Below are positions 52,434 through 61,629 of a stretch of DNA of 64,000 nucleotides, one piece after another; the stretch's first letter is position 1; every line of letters begins with the position of its first letter. Source of the stretch: an uncultured Magnetospirillum sp. (GTDB lineage: Bacteria; Pseudomonadota; Alphaproteobacteria; Rhodospirillales; Magnetospirillaceae); assembly GCF_903853455.1 (NCBI RefSeq), contig NZ_CAINTR010000049.1, forward strand, positions 1 to 64,000, in the 5' to 3' direction. Under the pieces are notes generated by a model, which worked only from the letters and a program-made list of their open reading frames with translations, did not search any database and had not been told where the DNA came from. The position numbers and the translations under genes were made by a program.

Positions 52434-54065
52434 CTAGTGTTGAACCGCCTCGGCTTCTCCGGTTCCGCGCGGCTGGAGGGCTTCCAGGGTTCGGGTCGGC
52501 GCCGACAGGGCCAAGGCGCGGGCGAAGGCGGTGCGGTTGGCCAGCAGCTTTTCCGCCAGTTCAAGGTCGCCCTTGACCTCGCTGCGGCGTGACGGCGGGC
52601 AGGTGTCGCGCAGCCGGTGGCGCAGGTCCGTTTCCGCCAGACCGGCGTGACGCCACACCGCCAGGGTCTCGGGCAGCTTGGCCGACTGGGTGCCGCGCGT
52701 GAGGCCGTCGACGATGGCGGCCGGCGTGGCCGTGCTGGCCGAGGTGCACAGCGCCGGCAGCACGCCCAGCCCATGCAGGGCGTAGCCCGACGGGGTGTGG
52801 AAGCGCGACCAGGTCAGGGTGATCTCGCCGTCGTTGGGCAGGCCGATCACGGTCTGGACGGTGCCCTTGCCGTAGGAGTTGGTGCCGATCACCACGGCGC
52901 GTCCGGCGTCTTGCAGGGCCGAGGCGACGATCTCGGCGGCGGAGGCGGAACGGCCGTCCACCAGGACCACCACCGCCAGATCCTCGCCGATGTCGCCGGG
53001 ATGGGCGTCGAAGGCGTTGCTGGCCTCGGGATGGCGGCCCTTGGTGGACACGATGGGGCCTTGGGCGACGAACAGGTCCACCACCGCCACCGCCTTGTCC
53101 AGCAGGCCGCCGGGATTGCCGCGCAGGTCCAGCACGACGCCCTGCATGGCGCCGCCCAGCTTGGCGCGGGCGTCCTTCAGCAGGTTCTCCAGGCCGTAGG
53201 CGGTGCGCTGGTTGAAGCTGGTGATCTTGAACTCGGCGACGCCGCCCACCAGGGTCATGGTGACGGTCCGGGGCACGATCAGCGAGCGGCGCAGGGCGAG
53301 CTGAAGCGTCTCGGTGTCCCGCCGCACCGTCAGGGACAGGTCGCTGGCCACCGCGCCGCGCAGGCGGGCGGAAATGTCGCCGCGATCCATGGCGCGGATG
53401 GGCTCGCCGTCGATGGCCAGGATGACGTCGCCTACACGCAGGCCCGCCTTGGCCGCCGGCGTCTCCTCGATCACCTCGACGATGCGGGCCTCGGACTCCA
53501 CCATGTCGAACTTGATGCCGATGCCGCCGAAGCCGTTGCGGCTGGCCCGGTGCTCGCGGGCCTCGGCGGCGCCGGCATAGCGGGAATAGACGTCGGCCTT
53601 GCCCAGCGCCCCCTCGAACACCGCCTGATACAGCGTTTCCGCCTCGGCGTCGCGCAAGGGGACGGAGACGGCGCGGCCGGCCTCGATGGCGGTGACGGCA
53701 AGTTTTGCCCAGCCGGCCGAATCGTCGGTCGCCGGGGCGGGGTAGTCGCCCACCACCGTGTCGGCGCCCATCTTCGCTTCCACCATGGTCAGGCGCACCC
53801 GGTCGCCCTGCGGCGAGACGGAGACGGCGATCTCGGGATCGATCTCGGCCAGTCCGCGCAGGCCGTCGACGGCGACGGAGGCGGCGGTGACCGCTTGCAG
53901 GTGACGTTCGACGATGGCGGTGAAGCCGAAGGCGATGGTGCGTTCGGCCTCGGCGGCGTTCCATGTCGTCGCCGCCCGTGCCGGCATGCCGAACACCGCC
54001 GCCGCCAGGATCAGGAGCGGCGGGACGAGACGCGGGATCATGCGGATGAGGGCCGGAGTCGCCAC
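52434..54065 (-). CDS. Exported S41 (C-terminal processing) peptidase with PDZ domain
   Basis: Periplasmic protease of about 543 residues. Signal peptide (IPRLVPPLLILAAAVFGMPARA), an N-terminal region of about 130 residues without known domain, a PDZ domain (about 180-250; GIGIKFDMVESEARIVEVI, GLRVGDVILAIDGEPI) and the S41 core with Ser375 in RSASAAE and Lys400 in YGKGTVQT, 25 residues apart as in CtpA/Prc. Several starts are possible: GTG 54065 (used, GGAT upstream), ATG 54041 or TTG 54104. Downstream of the flagellar genes but beyond their terminator. Substrate unknown. Confidence 0.85.
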   Translation of the reverse strand: MATPALIRMIPRLVPPLLILAAAVFGMPARAATTWNAAEAERTIAFGFTAIVERHLQAVTAASVAVDGLRGLAEIDPEIAVSVSPQGDRVRLTMVEAKMGADTVVGDYPAPATDDSAGWAKLAVTAIEAGRAVSVPLRDAEAETLYQAVFEGALGKADVYSRYAGAAEAREHRASRNGFGGIGIKFDMVESEARIVEVIEETPAAKAGLRVGDVILAIDGEPIRAMDRGDISARLRGAVASDLSLTVRRDTETLQLALRRSLIVPRTVTMTLVGGVAEFKITSFNQRTAYGLENLLKDARAKLGGAMQGVVLDLRGNPGGLLDKAVAVVDLFVAQGPIVSTKGRHPEASNAFDAHPGDIGEDLAVVVLVDGRSASAAEIVASALQDAGRAVVIGTNSYGKGTVQTVIGLPNDGEITLTWSRFHTPSGYALHGLGVLPALCTSASTATPAAIVDGLTRGTQSAKLPETLAVWRHAGLAETDLRHRLRDTCPPSRRSEVKGDLELAEKLLANRTAFARALALSAPTRTLEALQPRGTGEAEAVQH

Positions 54066-54126
54066 GATGCCATCCAAGTTTCGATTCGGCCAATTTAGGC
54101 GCAAGACAGCGGCGGCGGGTACATAA

Positions 54127-54159
54127 AAAAGCCGGCGACCTTTCGGGCCGCCGGCTTTT
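54127..54159 (-). terminator. Rho-independent terminator of the fliK-flgD-flgE unit
   Basis: GCCGGCG (54131-54137) pairs with CGCCGGC (54149-54155); on the minus strand the hairpin is followed by TTTTTTA. It lies 14 bp past the flgE stop. A shorter T run on the other side may let it work in both directions. Confidence 0.8.
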
Positions 54160-54172
54160 CCGGTTAAGGGTG

Positions 54173-56683
54173 CTAGCGCTTGATCTGGAGCAGTTCGTCA
54201 AGCATCGAGTCGGCGGTGGTGATGATCTTGGCCGCCGCCGAATAGGCGCGCTGAACGACGATCATGGTGGTGAACTCGGTGCCGATGTCCACCGTGGAGG
54301 ATTCCAGCGAGCTTGCGGCGACCGAGCCGGCGCCGGCGTTGTTGGCCTGGCGCAGGGTGTAGGCGCCCGAGACGTTGGTCTCGATCCAGCTGTTGCCGGT
54401 CAGGGATTGCAGGCCATTGGGGTTGGTGAAGGTGGCCACCGGGATCTGGAACACCGGCCGGCGGACGCCGTTGTCGAACAGCGCCGTCACCACGCCGTCC
54501 GATCCCACCGAGACACCGGAGAAGTTGCCGAACTTGGCGCCGTTCTGGTTCATGTAGGCCAACTGATAGTTGCCGCCCAGTTGGGTCATGCCGTCGGCCT
54601 GCGAGGTGCTGCCGACGAACCAGCTGATGCGCTGGTCGGCGCCGGTGCCGTTGGGGACCAGGGTCATGCTTTGGGCGCCGTTGCACCACGCCATGCCAAA
54701 CTTGCCGACATTGATGGTCTGCGGCGTGCCGTCGCCGTTGAAGAGCATGGCCGGGTTGGTCTGGTTGATGGCGTCCAGGGTGAAGGTGCCGGTGATCTGG
54801 TCCACCGACGGGATCGCCGCGCTCCACTGATGGGTCTGCGACTGGGTGCAGGAGGCCCCCAGGGTCGAGACGTTGACGCCGGTGGACGGGCCGTTGACCT
54901 GCTGCACCATTTCCAGGGTGGCGCCGTTGGAGCGGAACAGCGGCAGCGGGCTGCCGAGGGGGACCACCGTATTGCCGGCACCGAGCGCGGGATTGGTGGT
55001 CGTGTCCCAGTTGCGCGGGTTGCGCAGCGCGTTGGCCACCAGGTTGGCGACGTCGGAGCCCGAGGTGTAGTTGGTGTTGCTGAGGTCGATCACCACTTCG
55101 TGGCCGGCGGCGGCGACGACGGTGCCGGTGGTGTCGAAGGTGACGTTCAGGCTCTTGCCGTTGACGGTGAACGACATGGACTTGCCGTTCAGGGCCAGGA
55201 CGTCGGTGCGCGACGAGGCGGTGAAGTCCAGACGTCCCTGGCTGCCATAGACGTTGCCGGTGGTGTCGTAGGTGTCCATCACGGCGGCGCCGCTGGGTGC
55301 CGGCACGCCGCGCTGGGCCTCGTAGGGCTGGGTGTCGATGCCGATGTAATCGGCCGGCACCAGGGAGTAGGTATAGGCTCCCGCCGCCTTGGCGCCGACG
55401 GCGTTCACCGTGTAGTAGCCGGTATTGGCGCCGGAACTGATATAGATCGTATCGTTGGCCGTCAGGACCGGATCGGTGCCGAAGGTGACGGTGCCGGCGC
55501 CGGCATTGGCGGAGCAGCTGGTGATGGTGCTGGTGGTGGTGCCGTGGGTGATGGTGATGGAGCTGGGGCCGGCGTCGTTGGCGATGGCCGTCGAGGTCTG
55601 CATGGCGGTCTTGACCACATAGGTGCCGTTGTTGGCGGCGGCGGTGGCGGCGTTGACATTGAAGACCGTGCCGGCCGGCAATTTGCTGGCGGCGGCGGCG
55701 ATGCCGTTGTGGGGCCAAGCGATGGCGCCGCCGCTGGCGAAGAATCCCATGGGGTAGGCGCCGGCCACGGTGGCGGGAGAGGCCACGGTGGTGGCGGCGC
55801 CGCCGTTGGGAGCAGCGGCGTTCGGGTTGGCGTTGCCATTGATGGTGAAGGTGGCGGTGGCTTCGTTGGCGGTGCCGGTCAGGGTGGTGGGGGTGGCGGC
55901 GTAGAAGTTGGTCTTGTCCTGGACGTCCCAGGTGTTGGCGTTGGTCTTCATCCAGTCGATGTTGAAATTGTGGGTGGCGCCCAGCGAGTCGTACATCAGC
56001 ACGCTGGTCTGGTGCAGGCCGGTGGACGAGGTGACGCTGGGGTCATAGACGGTGTCGCCGGCCGGCAGGTTGGCGCCCATCTTGATCTGGGTGGTCTGGT
56101 CCGCGGTGCCGCCGATGGTCTTGAGGTTCAGCGACTTCATTTCCTGCGGATTGATGATGTTCTGGTTGACGTAGTGGAACTGGCCGGTGCTGTCCTTGTA
56201 CGCCTTCATGTAGGTGTTGCCGTCGATGACGGTTTCGCTCGGCTTGGCCGAAGCGTTGTTGTTGGTGGGGGTCAGCGGCCAACCCTGCATGTAGAAGCCG
56301 GACACGTTCTGGAGATAACCGTTCGAGTCGGTCTTGAACGACCCGGCGCGGGTATAGGCGAACTCGCCGTTGCCCGAGGTGGCCGGATCGGGGTCGCTGT
56401 TGACCACGAACATGCCTTGACCCGACAGCGCCAAGTCGGTGGAGCTGGACGTCGCCTGCAGCAGACCCTGCACGTCGATGCCGCCGCGGGGCTTGGATTG
56501 CACGCCGCCGGGCGAGTACTCGGTGACCGAGGTCTGCTGGGTCACCAAGGTCTGGAAGTTCACCTGGGTGCCCTTGTAGCCGATGGTGTTGACGTTGGAG
56601 ATGTTGTCCGAGATCGCGCCCATGGCGCTGGACTGTGAGGACAGGCCAGAGACACCAGAGAATAATGCGCCGTATAAGCTCAT
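54173..56683 (-). CDS. flgE: Flagellar hook protein FlgE (extended)
   Basis: Hook subunit of 836 residues, about twice enterobacterial FlgE. The conserved N-terminal rod-like part (MSLYGALFSGVSGLSSQ, NISNVNTIGYKG) and C-terminal part (SSLESSTVDIGTEFTTMIVVQRAYSAAAKIIT) form the D0/D1 core. The middle (about 240-480) is a Thr/Ala/Asn/Gly-rich insertion with no recognised domain, probably a surface-exposed extra domain. Three Cys residues occur in the body (SCSAN, ASCTQ, AWCNG), which is unusual for a hook protein. Follows flgD by 15 bp. Confidence 0.92.
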   Translation of the reverse strand: MSLYGALFSGVSGLSSQSSAMGAISDNISNVNTIGYKGTQVNFQTLVTQQTSVTEYSPGGVQSKPRGGIDVQGLLQATSSSTDLALSGQGMFVVNSDPDPATSGNGEFAYTRAGSFKTDSNGYLQNVSGFYMQGWPLTPTNNNASAKPSETVIDGNTYMKAYKDSTGQFHYVNQNIINPQEMKSLNLKTIGGTADQTTQIKMGANLPAGDTVYDPSVTSSTGLHQTSVLMYDSLGATHNFNIDWMKTNANTWDVQDKTNFYAATPTTLTGTANEATATFTINGNANPNAAAPNGGAATTVASPATVAGAYPMGFFASGGAIAWPHNGIAAAASKLPAGTVFNVNAATAAANNGTYVVKTAMQTSTAIANDAGPSSITITHGTTTSTITSCSANAGAGTVTFGTDPVLTANDTIYISSGANTGYYTVNAVGAKAAGAYTYSLVPADYIGIDTQPYEAQRGVPAPSGAAVMDTYDTTGNVYGSQGRLDFTASSRTDVLALNGKSMSFTVNGKSLNVTFDTTGTVVAAAGHEVVIDLSNTNYTSGSDVANLVANALRNPRNWDTTTNPALGAGNTVVPLGSPLPLFRSNGATLEMVQQVNGPSTGVNVSTLGASCTQSQTHQWSAAIPSVDQITGTFTLDAINQTNPAMLFNGDGTPQTINVGKFGMAWCNGAQSMTLVPNGTGADQRISWFVGSTSQADGMTQLGGNYQLAYMNQNGAKFGNFSGVSVGSDGVVTALFDNGVRRPVFQIPVATFTNPNGLQSLTGNSWIETNVSGAYTLRQANNAGAGSVAASSLESSTVDIGTEFTTMIVVQRAYSAAAKIITTADSMLDELLQIKR

Positions 56684-56698
56684 GATAGCCTCCTAGGA

Positions 56699-57535
56699 CT
56701 ACTGGCCGGTCGTCGACGACGAGGTCGACGAGGTGTTGGTGGTTGCCGACTTCAGCGCGTTGATCTGCGCCATCGCGGCCTGATACTGGGCGCTGGCGGC
56801 GCTCAACTCGGCATTGGTGGTGGTGTTGTTGGTGGTGACGCTGACGATCTTGCTGGGAGTGGTGGTCATCTTGGCGCCATTGGTGCCCGCGTCGATTTCC
56901 AGGGTGGTGCCGTTGGTGGCATCGTTGGTCACCTTGGTCACCTGCCCGGTGGTGGTGGTGGTGGTGGTCATGGCGGTGCCGTCGGCGTTGGTGGCGCTGA
57001 CCGTGAGAGTATAGATGCCGTCGTCCAGCTGCTTGCCGGAGCTGTCCTGGCCGTTCCAGCTCATGCTGTGGCTGCCCACGCTGGAGTTGCCTGTGGTCGA
57101 GTAGACGATGGCGCCGGTCGAGTCCGCGATCTGCACCTGGACGTTGCTTGCCGCCGACGGCAGGGTGTAGCTGAAGTTGGAGCTGCCATTCTGCAAGGGC
57201 AGAGAGGTGCCGGAAACTTCCACGTTCTGGCCGAGATAGGCGGTGGCCTGCGACGTCTGGTTCGCCTGTTGCAACGAGATCAGTGTCGCCAAGTTTGAGT
57301 TGGTGTTGATCTCCTGCTCGACGCTCGAATACTGGACCAACTGGCTGGTGAACTGAGTGGAGTCCATGGGCGACAGCGGGTCCTGATGCTGCAACTGAGT
57401 CGTCAGCATGGTGAGGAAGGTGTTGAAGTCGCCCGCCAGGCTGGTCTTGGCGGTCGCGGCCGTATTGGCTGCGGTAGAGCCCGCTGTGGCGGCGGCGGCA
57501 GTGGTGTTCTGGGTGGTGGATCCGACGGTGGTCAT
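56699..57535 (-). CDS. flgD: Flagellar hook assembly scaffold FlgD
   Basis: Hook-cap protein of 278 residues. FNTFLTMLTTQLQHQDPLSPMDSTQFTSQL (split here at FNTFLTMLTTQLQHQDPL) near residue 37 is the FlgD signature; VDSTGAIVYS-like ADSTGAIVYST and WNGQDSSGKQLDDGIYTL are the Ig-like domain. The C-terminal 60 residues are Thr/Asn/Ser-rich, a low-complexity tail. ATG 57535 has AGGAG upstream. 10 bp after fliK. Confidence 0.93.
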   Translation of the reverse strand: MTTVGSTTQNTTAAAATAGSTAANTAATAKTSLAGDFNTFLTMLTTQLQHQDPLSPMDSTQFTSQLVQYSSVEQEINTNSNLATLISLQQANQTSQATAYLGQNVEVSGTSLPLQNGSSNFSYTLPSAASNVQVQIADSTGAIVYSTTGNSSVGSHSMSWNGQDSSGKQLDDGIYTLTVSATNADGTAMTTTTTTTGQVTKVTNDATNGTTLEIDAGTNGAKMTTTPSKIVSVTTNNTTTNAELSAASAQYQAAMAQINALKSATTNTSSTSSSTTGQ

Positions 57536-57545
57536 GGCGATTCTC

Positions 57546-59318
57546 CTAAACCGAGATGTCGACGCCGGAGCGAGCGCCCGGACCGGTCGATTGCGCGCCT
57601 TGCGTCGCGCCGATGGCCGCGATGTCGGGGGCGAGCCCCGCTCCACGGCCACGGCCCCTGCCGGAGCGCTGGTTGTTGTTGCCGCGGTCGGCATTCTGCT
57701 GCTGTTCGCCGCCGCGCAGGTTGAAGCTGGTGGAATTGGGTTCGGGCTTGAGGCCGGCGTCTTCCAGCGCCTTTTCCAGACCCTTGGAGTCCCTTTGCAG
57801 CAAGGCCAGGGTCTCGGGCTTGTCGGCGGTCACCGTGGTCGAGACCCGGCCGTCGACCACTTCGAGCTTGATTTCGATCTTGCCGAGGTCGAGCGGCTTC
57901 AACTGGATCTTGACGGTATCGACGCCGTCCTTGACCGCCTTGTCGATCTGGACGGTGACTTGGTTCATCACCTGCTGCTGCAACGGCACGCGCGGGGCGC
58001 GGGCGGTCTGGGCGGCGGTCTGGGCCGAGCCGGTCTTGTCGGTGGCCTGGGTGGCGCCGACCGCAGCCAGGGCGGCGACGGGCTGCTGTTGGGCGGGTTG
58101 CTCGGTGGCGGGCGCGGTTGCCTCGATCTGGGCGGCCAGCACGGTGCTGAACGTCCGGGTCTCGTCCACCACCGGAGCGGCCGTGGCGGCGTCGGTGGCG
58201 GCGGCGAGTGTCGAGGGATCGACCACCTGGGCGTCGGGGGTGTTGTTCTGCTGCCCGGTCTGGTCGGAACCCGCATTGGCCCCCTGCTGCCCCTGGGCCG
58301 CCAGATCCATCTGGGCCATGGCGTTGACCGCCGTGGCGGCGTTCTGGGTCGTGGGGTCGGTGGCGGCGGCGGTCTGGTTGGTCTGAACCTTGATGTCCAG
58401 GCTGACGCCGGAGCCGGCCACCATGTTGGCGAGGTCCTGGGCCTGGGCCTGGGTGGCGTCGCTCTTGCCGCCCGCCTGAAGGCCGGCGGCCATCTGGTGC
58501 AGGTTGGTCTTGTCGATCAGGGTGCTGACCAGCTGGGTGGCGGCGTCGAGGGCGTCGTTGGCGTCGCCGGAGCTGAGATCGGCCATGATCTTCTGCTGCA
58601 GGTCGGCGACCCGCTGGCGGTCCTCCGGGCTGAGGCCGGCCAACGGATCCTTGGCGCCGGCATCGGCGGGGGTGGCGGCGGAGGGCGTCAGCAGGGCATC
58701 GGGCGAGGCCTGAGCCGGCGCGCCGGCGGCGGCGTCGGTGCCGGCGGTGGGGACCTGGACGACCTGGACGGTCTCCTGGATGTCGATCTCGATCACCACC
58801 TGATCCTGGGCGACCGGCACAGCCACGACCGGCACGGCCTGCGGGTCCGCCTGGGCCTGCTGGGACGGGTCGCTGCCGTCGTCGGCCTGCTGCTTGTCAT
58901 CCTTGGCCGTGGTGGCGGGCTTGCCGTCGTCGGTGGCGGTGGTGACGGTGGAAGGAGTATCGTCGGCCGTGGCGCTGGCGGCCGGGGCGTCGTTGTTGGC
59001 GTCCGCCTTCTTGGGCGCGGCATGGGCCGGACGCGGCCGGTCGGCCTTGGCGGGGCGCGGCGTCGCGGCGGCGGGAGCCGGATTGTCGTCGCGGGCCGCC
59101 GGCGGCCTGTCGATCGTCAGCTCCATGTGGGTGGTGGTGACGGTTTCGGACAGCAGCTTTCCGACCGGAAGGGTGTTGGCGAAGTTGTTGCCGAAGCGCT
59201 GCGTCGTCTGCTGGAGCAGCGCGACGAAGGCATCCTCCACCGACTGGGCGCCCTGGGGGGCTGCCGCCGTCATGTTCGTATCGGGAGTCAGTCGCTTGTC
59301 GATGGATTGCACGGTCAT
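57546..59318 (-). CDS. fliK: Flagellar hook-length control protein FliK
   Basis: Protein of 590 residues. The long middle (about 80-440) is Ala/Asp/Gln/Thr/Pro-rich and disordered, as in FliK molecular rulers. The C-terminal hook-length domain (about 450-550) has VKIQLKPLDLGKIEIKLE followed by GRVSTTVTADK and LEKALEDAGL. After it comes an Asn/Arg/Gly tail. ATG 59318 is used (GGGGACG upstream); an upstream in-frame start at 59408 would add Cys-rich residues unlike the family. Longer than E. coli FliK (405), in line with the large hook protein. Confidence 0.9.
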   Translation of the reverse strand: MTVQSIDKRLTPDTNMTAAAPQGAQSVEDAFVALLQQTTQRFGNNFANTLPVGKLLSETVTTTHMELTIDRPPAARDDNPAPAAATPRPAKADRPRPAHAAPKKADANNDAPAASATADDTPSTVTTATDDGKPATTAKDDKQQADDGSDPSQQAQADPQAVPVVAVPVAQDQVVIEIDIQETVQVVQVPTAGTDAAAGAPAQASPDALLTPSAATPADAGAKDPLAGLSPEDRQRVADLQQKIMADLSSGDANDALDAATQLVSTLIDKTNLHQMAAGLQAGGKSDATQAQAQDLANMVAGSGVSLDIKVQTNQTAAATDPTTQNAATAVNAMAQMDLAAQGQQGANAGSDQTGQQNNTPDAQVVDPSTLAAATDAATAAPVVDETRTFSTVLAAQIEATAPATEQPAQQQPVAALAAVGATQATDKTGSAQTAAQTARAPRVPLQQQVMNQVTVQIDKAVKDGVDTVKIQLKPLDLGKIEIKLEVVDGRVSTTVTADKPETLALLQRDSKGLEKALEDAGLKPEPNSTSFNLRGGEQQQNADRGNNNQRSGRGRGRGAGLAPDIAAIGATQGAQSTGPGARSGVDISV

Positions 59319-59393
59319 GGTCACGTCCCCGCAAATGGGATTTGTCGCGCCAATCTCTTCGCAAGGGCCGGGCCAGTTGCCGTGGCACGGCTT

Positions 59394-59405
59394 AATCAGC
59401 TGATT
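59394..59405. promoter_or_regulatory. 12-bp palindrome upstream of fliK
   Basis: AATCAGCTGATT is a perfect palindrome 76 bp upstream of the fliK start, in a gap of 182 bp. It may be an operator in the flagellar promoter; no sigma-54 or sigma-28 promoter is clear. Confidence 0.3.
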
Positions 59406-59500
59406 CAAAACGATTTTATGTTTGGCGTGGGGGCCGGGAGGGCCGGAGCGGAGCCGGGGGGAGGGAAAATTCTGCCGGGCGGCGGGAAAAGGCTGCCGGC

Positions 59501-59758
59501 CTAGAAGGAATCGTCGTCCTCATCGTCGCTGGCCAGACTCATGATGCCGACGGCCATGGCGACGCCGCCGAAGGTGACGATCAGGCCGAAGAACATCAGG
59601 GCCAGCACCTCGAAGGGATTGGCCGCTTCCATCAGCATGGCGCGGATATGGCTAAGATCGGTGGCCAGGACCAGGACGCCGAAGGTGATCGCCGCGACCA
59701 CTCCGAAAAAAAGGTGCTTCGCCAGGAATTTCAGCGGCTCCTTCTCGGTCGGGGTCAT
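59501..59758 (-). CDS. Small membrane protein of unknown function
   Basis: Protein of 85 residues with two clear membrane helices (about 15-33 and 48-73) and a strongly acidic C-terminus (SDDEDDDSF). No family recognised. It starts 7 bp after the CinA-like gene, so it is probably the last gene of that minus-strand unit. Confidence 0.7.
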   Translation of the reverse strand: MTPTEKEPLKFLAKHLFFGVVAAITFGVLVLATDLSHIRAMLMEAANPFEVLALMFFGLIVTFGGVAMAVGIMSLASDDEDDDSF

Positions 59759-59765
59759 GGCGGTC

Positions 59766-60500
59766 TTATCCGTCGAGTATGGCGGCGGTCAGGGTGTCCG
59801 CCAGGATCCGGGTCTCGGCCATCACCCGGTCCAGCGCCGCCGCGTCGGTTCCCCGCGCCACCACCGTCACCAGCGAGCGCCCTTCGGTGAACGAGGGGTA
59901 GCTGCCGATCTCTATCTGGGGGTGGCTGTCCTGGAGCGCGGTCAGTCCGTCGGCCAGGTCGCCCTCGCGCACCACCAAGGTCAGCGAGCGCGACAGTTGG
60001 GGCGGTCCGCCCGCCAGTCCGTCCTTGATGCCGTCGAACATGGCCTGGAGGATGCGCGGCACCCCGGCCATGACGAAGACGTTGTCGAGGCGGAAGCCGG
60101 GGGCCTGGCTGACCGGATTGTCGATCAGGCTGGCGCCCTCGGGCATCTGGGCCATCTTGAGGCGGGCGGTGTTCAACTCGCCGGCGGCATAGCGGCTTTG
60201 CAGCCGCCGCACCGCCTCGGCGTTGCGGATCAGCGGCCGCTCGAAGGCGGCGGCCACCGCCGCGGCGGTGATGTCGTCATGGGTGGGGCCGATGCCGCCG
60301 CTGGTGAAGACGTAGGTGTGGCGGCGGCGAAGGGCGTTCAACGCCTCGACGATGGCGTCGGTGTCGTCGCGGACGATGCGCACCTCGGCCAGGGTGACGC
60401 CGCGCGCCGCCAGTTCGCCGCCCAGGAACGCCACATTGGCGTCCTGGGTCCGACCCGACAGGATCTCGTTGCCGATCACCAATATGGCGGCGGTGCTCAT
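59766..60500 (-). CDS. CinA-like molybdopterin-binding domain protein
   Basis: Protein of 244 residues containing only the MoCF/COG1058 domain (ILVIGNEILSGRTQDANVAFL at the start, TSGGIGPTHDDITAAAVA near 75). The C-terminal CinA deamidase domain is absent. COG1058 enzymes hydrolyse ADP-ribose or FAD-type pyrophosphates. The ATG overlaps the stop of the GNAT-Nudix gene (ATGA), an association with a Nudix hydrolase that suggests nucleotide housekeeping. Confidence 0.88.
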   Translation of the reverse strand: MSTAAILVIGNEILSGRTQDANVAFLGGELAARGVTLAEVRIVRDDTDAIVEALNALRRRHTYVFTSGGIGPTHDDITAAAVAAAFERPLIRNAEAVRRLQSRYAAGELNTARLKMAQMPEGASLIDNPVSQAPGFRLDNVFVMAGVPRILQAMFDGIKDGLAGGPPQLSRSLTLVVREGDLADGLTALQDSHPQIEIGSYPSFTEGRSLVTVVARGTDAAALDRVMAETRILADTLTAAILDG

Positions 60501-61480
60501 ACCCATTCCCTCAGGACGGCGACCAGCGGGATGTCGGCCGGCGGCATGGGCAGGTCGGCGAGGCGCGGGGCGCGGACCCAGCGCAACTCTTGGCCTTCGC
60601 GGGGGGCGGGGCTGCCCTTCCACACCCGGACCACGTAAAGCGGCATCAGCAGATGAAAGGTGTCGTAGTCGTGCGAGGCGAAGGCCACCGGCGCCAGACA
60701 GCTTTCGGTGACGTCGATGCCCAACTCCTCCTCCAGCTCGCGGATCAGGGCCAGCTCCGGGGTCTCGCCGTCATGCACCTTGCCGCCGGGAAACTCCCAC
60801 AGTCCGGCCATGGTCTTGCCGGTGGGACGCGAGGCCATCAGCACGCGGCCGTCGGCGTCCACCAGCGCCGCCGCCACCACCAGCAGGATGGGGCGGGTGG
60901 CCCGCGCCATCTGCCATTCGCCCTTCTTCAAGGCGAAGACCGGCGCCACCACGCTTTGGCCGCGCGCCGGCATGGCGCAGGTCTCGACCCCGGCATAGGT
61001 CAGTCCGGCCTTTTCCAGCACCCGCTTGGAGGCGGTGTTGTCGGGATGGAACGAGGCCCAGATCCGATGGTATCCCAGCGTGTCGAACAGATGGCGGATC
61101 AGGCGCTGCAAGGCTTCGGTGGCATAGCCCTGGTTCCAGAAGTCCTTGCCGATCCAGTAACCCAGCTCGGGGTCGTCGCCGCGATCCAGCCCGAAGCCGA
61201 CCACGCCGATCACCACGCCGTCGATGGTGCGCTCCAAGGCCAGGGCGACGCCCTTGCCCTCGATGCGGCGGACCTCCTGGTCGGTGACGAAGCGCTTGGA
61301 ATCCTCGATGGTGAAGGGATGGGGAAGGGCGGCGGTCAGGCGCACCACCTCCCAGTCGTCGAGCAGCGCCGGCAGCCGTTCGATGTCCTGCGCCGCCACC
61401 GGACGCAGCCGCAGGCGCGCCGTCAACAGGGGGTGCCCCGCCCAGACCGTTCCCGGTTGCCGGCAACCCGCTTGCGTCAT
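60497..61480 (-). CDS. Bifunctional GNAT acetyltransferase / Nudix (MutT-like) hydrolase
   Basis: Fusion of 327 residues. Residues 15-185 are a RimJ/RimL-type acetyltransferase (LRPVAAQDIERL, NQGYATEALQRL for acetyl-CoA, NTASKRVLEKAGL). Residues 190-327 are a Nudix domain with the box GGKVHDGETPELALIRELEE followed by ELGI, matching GX5EX7REUXEEXGU; AALVDADGRVLMASRPTGK resembles MutT, which cleanses 8-oxo-dGTP. Both domains look intact. ATG 61480 with GGGAGGGTGAG upstream. First gene of the minus-strand unit. Confidence 0.9.
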   Translation of the reverse strand: MTQAGCRQPGTVWAGHPLLTARLRLRPVAAQDIERLPALLDDWEVVRLTAALPHPFTIEDSKRFVTDQEVRRIEGKGVALALERTIDGVVIGVVGFGLDRGDDPELGYWIGKDFWNQGYATEALQRLIRHLFDTLGYHRIWASFHPDNTASKRVLEKAGLTYAGVETCAMPARGQSVVAPVFALKKGEWQMARATRPILLVVAAALVDADGRVLMASRPTGKTMAGLWEFPGGKVHDGETPELALIRELEEELGIDVTESCLAPVAFASHDYDTFHLLMPLYVVRVWKGSPAPREGQELRWVRAPRLADLPMPPADIPLVAVLREWV

Positions 61481-61629
61481 CTCACCCTCCCGACAGGACC
61501 CTCGCTCCCGTGAGGGTAACAGGCTGGGCCGGGACTGTCATGGTTGTGTTGTCGCCGTCGAACCCGATTGAAAGTCGGGCAGGCCTCACCATATTAGCAT
61601 GGCGGAATATTAAGACAGGGAGGACGCCT

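Noticed and set aside
54170-56638. Plus-strand open frame of more than 800 codons opposite flgE
   Set aside because: Gly/Val/His-rich shadow of the FlgE frame; no ribosome site or domain.
57408-59504. Plus-strand open frame opposite fliK
   Set aside because: Glycine/leucine-rich shadow of the low-complexity FliK region.
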